From the NCBI GenBank assembly GCA_938049335.1, contig CALIYX010000025.1, positions 1 to 64,000 of the forward strand: 64,000 nucleotides of DNA. The letters run 5' to 3'. Position numbers and translations under genes: made by a program. Each line of letters opens with the position of its first letter. Position 1 is the stretch's first letter. The notes beneath the pieces were generated by a model that ran no database searches, was not told the DNA's origin, and saw nothing but the letters and a program-made list of their open reading frames with translations. Shown one piece after another: positions 58,737-64,000 of this stretch. Source of the DNA: an uncultured Clostridia bacterium. Lineage in GTDB: Bacteria > Bacillota > Clostridia > Peptostreptococcales > Anaerovoracaceae.

Positions 58737-60644
58737 TTATTTCTCTTCAGTGAGTTCCTTTTCCCAAACCTTTAGTTTCTTGTTGAACTCTTCTGTATTG
58801 AGTGGCTTCTCTAAGATGTGCATACCCTTGTATCTGAGTGATGCTACACCGTAAGGAGCATAAGCGCCTTCAAATGGATCTAGGTAAGATGCTGTGTAGC
58901 CAGCGTCTAGTCCATAAGGAACTACCATAGCATGTTCTATCAAAATTGCCTCAGCCTTTGCAAACGCCTCGTATCTCTCAGCAAGCTTTTTAGGGTCGGT
59001 AATCTTGTTAGCAGTCTCAATCTGCTTATAGTACTCATCCATTATAGCCTTTGTTGATGAGTCTGTGCTCGCATACTCACGTCCATATGAGTTGTCCTTA
59101 CCGAAAGGATCTGCATATGTTAGAGGATCTGCGTAATCGCATCCATAGTTACACTTCATGAATCCGAACTTGTTGCTTCTTCTTATATTTGTTAGGAAGC
59201 TCTGTGTAGGTCCCTGCTCAACTACTACGTCGATGTAGTCTGTTCCTAGAAGACCCTCAAGCTGCTTCTTGATGTATGTGCATTCTGAATCCCAATCAGC
59301 AACTGCTGGGTTGTAAACCATTACAAGCTTGACTGGAAGCTTAGCTCCTGAAGCCTGTAGCTCCTTCTTAGCCTTTGCTGCAAATTCTTTAGCCTTATCT
59401 TCGTTGAAATATGCATCAGCACCGTCCTTGTTAACAGCTAGATCCTTGAATACCTTCTGCTGTGTATAGTCAGTTCCGTCTGCTGAAACGAAGTTAGCTG
59501 GTGTAATTGTATTTAGGATCAAAGCATCAGCGTTATTTTCGTTAGAAATCTTCTTAGCGCCAACCCTGTTTATTCCGTAGAATATTGACTTACGGAAGTT
59601 CTCGTTGTTAACTGCAAGCTTCCAATTCTCTGGCTCATACTTCTCGTCGAACTTAGGATCGAACTGGAATGAGAAGAAGTAGCTGTAGTCAGGAGTTACT
59701 CTTGTTGGGTGGAAAAGATCCTTTGTCTTGTCGTCCTGTGACCAGCTCTTAGCCATTGTGCTTGTTATTGTAGCCTGCTCTAGCTCGCCTCTCTTGTACA
59801 TTTCGCCTGAAAGAGTTGCTGCCTCTGCATTGTATGTGTCTGTGATTGTCTCGATATATACCTGATCAGCCTCGAAGTAATCTGGATTCTTCTGCATTAC
59901 ATACTTCTCACCTGCGCTGTACTCGCTTAGGTAGTAAGCACCACAGTACCATAGCTGGTCTGCTGTTACACCGTCTAGAGCCTCTGAGAACTTATTCCAA
60001 TCCTCAGCTGTCCACTTGTCGCGCTTATCCCAATCACCAAGCTGCTTTAGCATTTTTGATGAAGCTGGAGCAAAGCATCCATATGTTAGGCATGATAGGA
60101 AGTAAGGACACTCTGAATCAAGTGTGAATACTAGAGTATAGTCATCCTTAGCCTTGATTCCTACATCCTTCCAATTAACTGTTCCATTTAGCAAAGCTTC
60201 AGCACCTGCGTCAGCATTCTTAATCTTTGCTGATGGGAACATGTAAGCTGCTGCTGCATCGCACTTTAGTGCGTATTCTGCTGAGTTTACGAAGTCCTGA
60301 GCCTTTACTTCACCCATTTCCTCGTGTGCAGAATTGTACCACTTAACTCCCTTGCGAAGCTTGAATGTCCAAGTCTTTCCATCCTTGGATGTCTCCCACT
60401 TCTCTGCAAGCGCTGGCTGGATATGTCCTGTTGAATCGTACTGGATCAACCATTCCTGCGTATTAGCCGGGATACCCATATCTCCGGTAAGTGTTGTGTT
60501 GAGGTAGTTCAGCGTTGTTACGTCAGATGAATACAGTGATCTGAATTCAGTTTTTCCTGAATCGTTGCTTCCGCCTCCACAAGCGGACAGCATGCCAGCT
60601 ACTAGAAGTACGCTGACTAGCGTCACAAAAATCTTTTTCTTCAT
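58737..60644 (-). CDS. oppA: Oligopeptide-binding lipoprotein OppA
   Basis: The 635-residue substrate-binding protein has a lipoprotein signal with lipobox LSAC (mature N-terminal Cys followed by GGGSN). The family 5 solute-binding core shows the block PALAEKWETSKDGKTWTFKL, then KWYNSAHEEM. It is longer than the usual ~540-residue OppA. It captures peptides outside the membrane for OppBCDF. The ATG at 60644 has AGGAGG 7 nt upstream. Confidence 0.94.
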   Translation of the reverse strand: MKKKIFVTLVSVLLVAGMLSACGGGSNDSGKTEFRSLYSSDVTTLNYLNTTLTGDMGIPANTQEWLIQYDSTGHIQPALAEKWETSKDGKTWTFKLRKGVKWYNSAHEEMGEVKAQDFVNSAEYALKCDAAAAYMFPSAKIKNADAGAEALLNGTVNWKDVGIKAKDDYTLVFTLDSECPYFLSCLTYGCFAPASSKMLKQLGDWDKRDKWTAEDWNKFSEALDGVTADQLWYCGAYYLSEYSAGEKYVMQKNPDYFEADQVYIETITDTYNAEAATLSGEMYKRGELEQATITSTMAKSWSQDDKTKDLFHPTRVTPDYSYFFSFQFDPKFDEKYEPENWKLAVNNENFRKSIFYGINRVGAKKISNENNADALILNTITPANFVSADGTDYTQQKVFKDLAVNKDGADAYFNEDKAKEFAAKAKKELQASGAKLPVKLVMVYNPAVADWDSECTYIKKQLEGLLGTDYIDVVVEQGPTQSFLTNIRRSNKFGFMKCNYGCDYADPLTYADPFGKDNSYGREYASTDSSTKAIMDEYYKQIETANKITDPKKLAERYEAFAKAEAILIEHAMVVPYGLDAGYTASYLDPFEGAYAPYGVASLRYKGMHILEKPLNTEEFNKKLKVWEKELTEEK

Positions 60645-60736
60645 TCTTTTGCCTCCTACAAACATTTTGTCTTACTAGCGTTTAGACTTATTAGGTGGTA
60701 ATTAGACTACACAAAATGCAGTCAAAACTTTCCTGT

Positions 60737-60742
60737 ATTATA
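60737..60742 (-). promoter_or_regulatory. Predicted opp operon -10 element
   Basis: An extended -10, TGTTATAAT (TATAAT at 60737-60742, minus strand), lies about 90 nt before the oppA ATG; no good -35 is seen. The 248-nt gap otherwise holds the hairpin at 60802-60840. Confidence 0.5.
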
Positions 60743-60801
60743 ACACAGTTTCATCACATATCTACTATTTTTTAATTATTTCGTTATGAAATTCGGTAAT
60801 A

Positions 60802-60840
60802 GAAAAGGTCCCTTTCATTAGAAACTAAGACTTGACCTTT
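60802..60840 (-). terminator. Terminator-like hairpin after the HAD phosphatase gene
   Basis: Arms AAAAGGTC and GACCTTTT enclose a 23-nt loop. Termination would rely on the short TTTTCTATT after the stem on the minus strand. Confidence 0.55.
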
Positions 60841-60892
60841 TACTTTGCTAAAGCGATAAACCCCATTTGTATATTTCAAGCACTAAGAGCAT

Positions 60893-61543
60893 TTATTTGC
60901 AAATTTCCGCTTTGAGCTTGTCCATGCTTTCTACCAGATTTTTCGCCCCATTTTGTTCCAAAAACTCCCTGTCTCTGAATCCCCATGTGACTATTATGTG
61001 ATCGATTTTTGCGTTGTTTGCTGTGAGCAAATCAACCTCCGAATCACCTATGTAGACGACTTCGTTCTTACTAAGTCCAAACTCATCAATTATCGCATTT
61101 ATAGGCTTTGGATCTGGTTTTCTTGGTATTCCAACCCTCTCACCATAAGCTACATCAAAGGCTCCCTCAAAGAAATTTGCGCAAAGCTCCTTAACAGCAC
61201 TGTCAATCTTGTTGGAAACAACAGCTGTCTTTATGCCACTAGCTCTCACCTCTTTGATTAGTTCAACTATTCCATCGTATGGCCTAGTATTATCCATGCT
61301 GTGAACCTTATAGTATTTTAGAAAATCCTCTTCAACCTTTGATATTTCAGCATCGCTTAGTCCATCTGGCACGCTTTGCTCTATCAAAAACCTAACGCCC
61401 CTGCCGAGCGCCGCCCTCGTCTCCTGCTTGCTTCTTGCTGGAAGTCCATTCTCACGTAGTGCATAGTCTACACCGTTTGCAAGGTCGTCGAGCGTCGATA
61501 GAATGGTGCCATCCATATCAAAAATAGCTAATTTATATTTCAT
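60893..61543 (-). CDS. HAD-family hydrolase (phosphoglycolate phosphatase-like)
   Basis: The 216-residue protein has HAD motif I FDMDGTILSTLDD, motif II AVVSNK, motif III Lys in GIPRKPDPKP and motif IV VVYIGDSEVDLLTA. The helical cap between motifs I and II is type C1, as in Gph, PpaX and beta-phosphoglucomutases. Substrate is uncertain. The ATG at 61543 has GGAGG upstream. It lies 26 nt downstream of the fusion gene and may share its transcript. Confidence 0.88.
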   Translation of the reverse strand: MKYKLAIFDMDGTILSTLDDLANGVDYALRENGLPARSKQETRAALGRGVRFLIEQSVPDGLSDAEISKVEEDFLKYYKVHSMDNTRPYDGIVELIKEVRASGIKTAVVSNKIDSAVKELCANFFEGAFDVAYGERVGIPRKPDPKPINAIIDEFGLSKNEVVYIGDSEVDLLTANNAKIDHIIVTWGFRDREFLEQNGAKNLVESMDKLKAEICK

Positions 61544-61569
61544 TAAAGCCTCCCGCAAAGCCTCCCGCG

Positions 61570-62682
61570 CTACTCATCAAAGCTAATAACTTCATCTAAA
61601 GGGAGCTTAGGTACGTAGTAGTTTCTTTCTTCATCTATATAGTAGCTAAGTTCTCCTGCCTTGCCTTCGACCAATGTGCTCGTATGGTCTGGCTTTCCAA
61701 TCGCTATTGCAAGGCGCATGGTAATATCCTCATCAAGCCCTAGCTCCTTCGCAAAAGCCTTGGTATTAATTGATGCGAGTATGCAGCTTCCGTAACCCTT
61801 TTCGTAGCTTGCTAAAGCTATGGTATCTGTAGCAATTCCTGTATCTATATCCTTTATCATAGAAGGGCTTCCTGCATAGTAAATCACTATAAAAGCCGTA
61901 GGCATCTCATCCTCTTTTGGGGTTCCTAGTTCGCTTGGCAAAGAAGCAGCCCACTTTGCATGCCCGCAAAGTGTTCTGATTTTCTCTCTATTTGTTACTA
62001 CAACAAAACGGAGCTCCTGAGCGTTTCTGCCGCAGCTTCTCTTTGCTGCCATAGAAACTATTTCGGCAAGTTCTTCCCTAGGAATTTCAATCTGTTTAAA
62101 CCTTCTATATGTCCTGCAACCCTCTAGCAATTCATTGAAATTCACCTTGGATTCACTGGGAAAATTATGGCCGCCTACCTTTGTTATAGCTGTCTTTTCA
62201 GATATCTTCCCAAAGTGTGCCTTGGCCGAAGCGACATAGTGCTCTGCCGCCTTTTGATTGCCGGTTATCTCCTCAGGAGTCAACTCTCTTACTACCTTTG
62301 CTGGGCTTCCTACTATGAGTACCCCCTCTGGAAACTCCTTGTTCTGTGGAACAAGGCTTCCTGCTGCTACTAGGGAATTCCTTCCTATGTGGCATCCGTT
62401 CATCAAAATTGAACCCATGCCTATCATGCAGTTATCCTCAATTACTGCACCGTGAACTATCGCGCCATGCCCTATCGTCACATCATCACCTATATGCATA
62501 GGATAGCCAGCATCGAGATGTAGAACTGCAGATTCCTGGACATTAACTCTCGAGCCCATCTTGAGCTCAGCCGAGTCTCCTCGAACCGTTGCGTTATACC
62601 AAATAGAGCAGTCCTTGCCACAGCTTACATTGCCGCTTACAACTGCGCCCTCAGCTATCATCAAATCCTCAAATCCGTTCAT
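61570..62682 (-). CDS. Gamma-carbonic anhydrase-like / nitroreductase fusion protein
   Basis: The 370-residue protein joins two domains. Residues 1 to about 165 form a left-handed beta-helix of the gamma-carbonic-anhydrase/PaaY-YrdA type (SIWYNATVRGDSAELKMGSR; metal-type His in VLHLDAG, TIGHGAIVHG; then GSPAKVVRELTPEE). Residues about 185-370 are a nitroreductase domain (CRTYRRFKQIEIPREELAEI, KRSCGRNAQELRFVVVTN, DTGIATDTIALASYEKGYGS) that should bind FMN. No stop or frameshift divides them. The reaction is unknown; the nitroreductase part lacks obvious partner information. Confidence 0.88.
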   Translation of the reverse strand: MNGFEDLMIAEGAVVSGNVSCGKDCSIWYNATVRGDSAELKMGSRVNVQESAVLHLDAGYPMHIGDDVTIGHGAIVHGAVIEDNCMIGMGSILMNGCHIGRNSLVAAGSLVPQNKEFPEGVLIVGSPAKVVRELTPEEITGNQKAAEHYVASAKAHFGKISEKTAITKVGGHNFPSESKVNFNELLEGCRTYRRFKQIEIPREELAEIVSMAAKRSCGRNAQELRFVVVTNREKIRTLCGHAKWAASLPSELGTPKEDEMPTAFIVIYYAGSPSMIKDIDTGIATDTIALASYEKGYGSCILASINTKAFAKELGLDEDITMRLAIAIGKPDHTSTLVEGKAGELSYYIDEERNYYVPKLPLDEVISFDE

Positions 62683-62726
62683 ATATTCATCTCCTAATGT
62701 ATTTATATTCTTTTAATAACCATTAT

Positions 62727-62754
62727 ATTATACCATCTCACATGCTCAAAACAA
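62727..62754 (-). promoter_or_regulatory. Promoter of the fusion gene
   Basis: On the minus strand TTGTTT (62749-62754) and TGGTATAAT (TATAAT at 62727-62732) are 16 bp apart, about 40 nt before the ATG. Confidence 0.6.
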
Positions 62755-62904
62755 AACTGACATACACAGTATAACAACAATTAAATTAATATCTTTTATA
62801 ATCACTAGTGAAACTATTCCATCTTCTGGTTTTTAGTGATACAATCATATGACAATCAGAATATGAAATCATAGCAAAAGGCCTTTTGGCACAAAGGAGA
62901 TAAA

Positions 62905-63087
62905 ATGCGCAAAAAGAATAGAATGAAACTAAAGAAAGCCGAGGAAATCCTCGCAAGAGAAAAGGAGCGCAAGAGAAACGTGTTCCTTAACATCGCTACA
63001 GCCTTAACTCTGACAACACTTGTTGGACTTTCAGTAATTGCCCTAGCACCAGTTCGCAAGGACGAGACAGTTAGCCCTGAGCTATAG
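62905..63087 (+). CDS. Small membrane protein, 60 residues
   Basis: The product has a highly basic first 25 residues (MRKKNRMKLKKAEEILAREK), one membrane span (LNIATALTLTTLVGLSVIAL), and a short outside tail. AAAGGAGAT lies 6 nt upstream of the ATG. I do not recognise a family. It lies 24 nt before the symporter gene on the same strand, so it could be a leader or accessory protein of that operon. Confidence 0.6.
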   Translation: MRKKNRMKLKKAEEILAREKERKRNVFLNIATALTLTTLVGLSVIALAPVRKDETVSPEL

Positions 63088-63111
63088 TCAGAAAGCAGGT
63101 AGCCTGCAAGC

Positions 63112-64000
63112 ATGAAAAGATCAGATAAACTCGGCTATAGCATTGCTTCGACCGGAGATGCAATTGCCTATACATTTATAGGCACTTTTTTGATGTTCTT
63201 TCTTACCACTGTGGCAAATATTGACCCAGCAAAGGCTGGAATAATCAGTGCTGTCGGTGCTATTTGGAATGCTATTTTCAATCCCTTCATGGGATATTTT
63301 TCGGACAAAGTGAGAACACGATTCGGAAAGCGTAGACCTGTAATGCTTGCGTTTTCAATCCCTCTTGGGCTCTCACTTTTTTTGCTATACACCGTTGTTC
63401 CGCTACCAGAAAACCTAAAAGCAATCTACTACGGCCTGATTCTCATGCTGTTTTGGACCTCATACACGGGCTTCTTCGTTCCGTATCTAGCGCTAGGCGC
63501 TGAATATACAACAAACTACGATGACAGAATCGTGCTAAGACTATATGCATCATTTTTCAATATGATGGGAATACTAATATGCATGTTCTCGCCTACACTT
63601 TTGATAGACTTTTTAAAGTCAAAAGGAATGGAAACCAGTCACGCATGGTCGCTGACCGCAGGCATGCTTGGACTAATTATCATGACCGTAATATTTATTA
63701 CGGTTTATCTATCAAAAAGCAAGGACCTTCCATGTTCTAAGGATGATGCCCCGGCAAGGGACGATGGCAAGGGTCTTCTAGGTATATTTACTGAATATAT
63801 TGCAGTTGCAAAGCTCAAGCCTATGATATACCTGACCATTGCCAGCCTCACATCGCTTATCTGCTATGCGATTTTGATGTCGGATATGCTTTATTTTATG
63901 ACATATAACCTTAGGTTTTCACCGAAGGTGATTGCATTGTTACTTTTGTTTAGACCACTAATTGCTGTGGCTTTCATTCCTCTCGTAGGGAGAATTGCTA
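63112..64000 (+). CDS. GPH-family sugar:cation symporter (MFS), truncated by the window edge
   Basis: Only the first 296 codons are inside the window. The start MKRSDKLGYSIASTGDAIAY resembles glycoside-pentoside-hexuronide:cation symporters (LacS/MelB/XylP type). FMGYFSDKVRTRFGKRRPVM is the conserved loop after TM2, and ALGAEYTTNYDDRIVLRLYA follows after TM4. Eight spans are visible and the frame is open at 64000. No Shine-Dalgarno is clear before the ATG, where AGCAGGTAGCC may serve. Substrate is not decidable. Confidence 0.85.
   Translation, partial: MKRSDKLGYSIASTGDAIAYTFIGTFLMFFLTTVANIDPAKAGIISAVGAIWNAIFNPFMGYFSDKVRTRFGKRRPVMLAFSIPLGLSLFLLYTVVPLPENLKAIYYGLILMLFWTSYTGFFVPYLALGAEYTTNYDDRIVLRLYASFFNMMGILICMFSPTLLIDFLKSKGMETSHAWSLTAGMLGLIIMTVIFITVYLSKSKDLPCSKDDAPARDDGKGLLGIFTEYIAVAKLKPMIYLTIASLTSLICYAILMSDMLYFMTYNLRFSPKVIALLLLFRPLIAVAFIPLVGRIA

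Noticed and set aside
62167..62455. Plus-strand frames of 65-68 codons
   Set aside because: They are antisense to the carbonic-anhydrase-like half of the fusion gene, without ribosome binding sites.
1..64000. Mobile elements, prophage, restriction-modification or CRISPR systems
   Set aside because: No transposase, integrase, phage structural gene, methyltransferase or direct-repeat array was recognised on either strand.

Overview
The window looks like a chromosomal segment of a low-to-moderate GC, Gram-positive, anaerobic Clostridia-type bacterium. The evidence is the uninterrupted S10-spc-alpha ribosomal protein order, a type-Z (zinc-ribbon) S14, strong AGGAGG ribosome binding sites, a lipoprotein OppA, CWB2 cell-wall-binding repeats, FeoB iron uptake and a DUF438/hemerythrin sensor. 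Placement near the oral/gut Eubacterium nodatum-Mogibacterium group is a guess from general character, not from a search. No tRNA, rRNA, prophage, insertion sequence or CRISPR array was recognised. Region 1 (1-12.9 kb, minus strand) is one long translation operon: rpsJ-rplCDWB-rpsS-rplV-rpsC-rplP-rpmC-rpsQ-rplNXE-rpsN-rpsH-rplFR-rpsE-rpmD-rplO-secY-adk-map-infA-rpmJ-rpsM. It has its own promoter and a roughly 235-nt structured leader before rpsJ. Region 2 (13.1-31.5 kb) holds rarA, a ferrous-iron operon (two feoA, feoB and a Cys-rich partner), a copper operon (csoR and a copA carrying a second, CopZ-like domain at its C-terminus), pepA-ogt, enolase, several transporters (DMT, MATE), a PhzF protein, truA with a WecA/TagO-like transferase, a lone prepilin peptidase, and cysK. 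Region 3 (31.6-45 kb) is the most unusual. It has a MacB-like ABC transporter behind an operator resembling the one at feo, and a DUF1858-DUF438-hemerythrin-PAS protein behind a CRP/FNR-type dyad centred at -41.5. It also has a 1794-residue secreted beta-propeller/CWB2 surface protein behind a cobalamin riboswitch with an intrinsic terminator. A GNAT enzyme, a 35-residue membrane peptide, tmRNA (ssrA) with smpB, and signal peptidase I follow. Region 4 (45-64 kb) contains an RluA-type pseudouridine synthase with an apparently leaderless GTG start, a small MltG-like membrane protein, class II aldolase, a SemiSWEET, nicotinate phosphoribosyltransferase, uvrB-uvrA, an oligopeptide ABC operon (oppABCDF), a HAD phosphatase, a gamma-carbonic-anhydrase/nitroreductase fusion, a 60-residue membrane protein, and the start of a GPH-type sugar symporter cut by the window edge. 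The sequence suggests several metal or cofactor regulons: iron (TTAG-N6-CTAA dyads at feo and the ABC transporter), copper (CsoR site between -35 and -10) and cobalamin (riboswitch on a surface protein). The best candidates for undescribed biology are the B12-controlled giant surface protein, the copA gene with an apparent internal copZ start, the class-II-positioned dyad before the hemerythrin/PAS protein, and the carbonic anhydrase-nitroreductase fusion.
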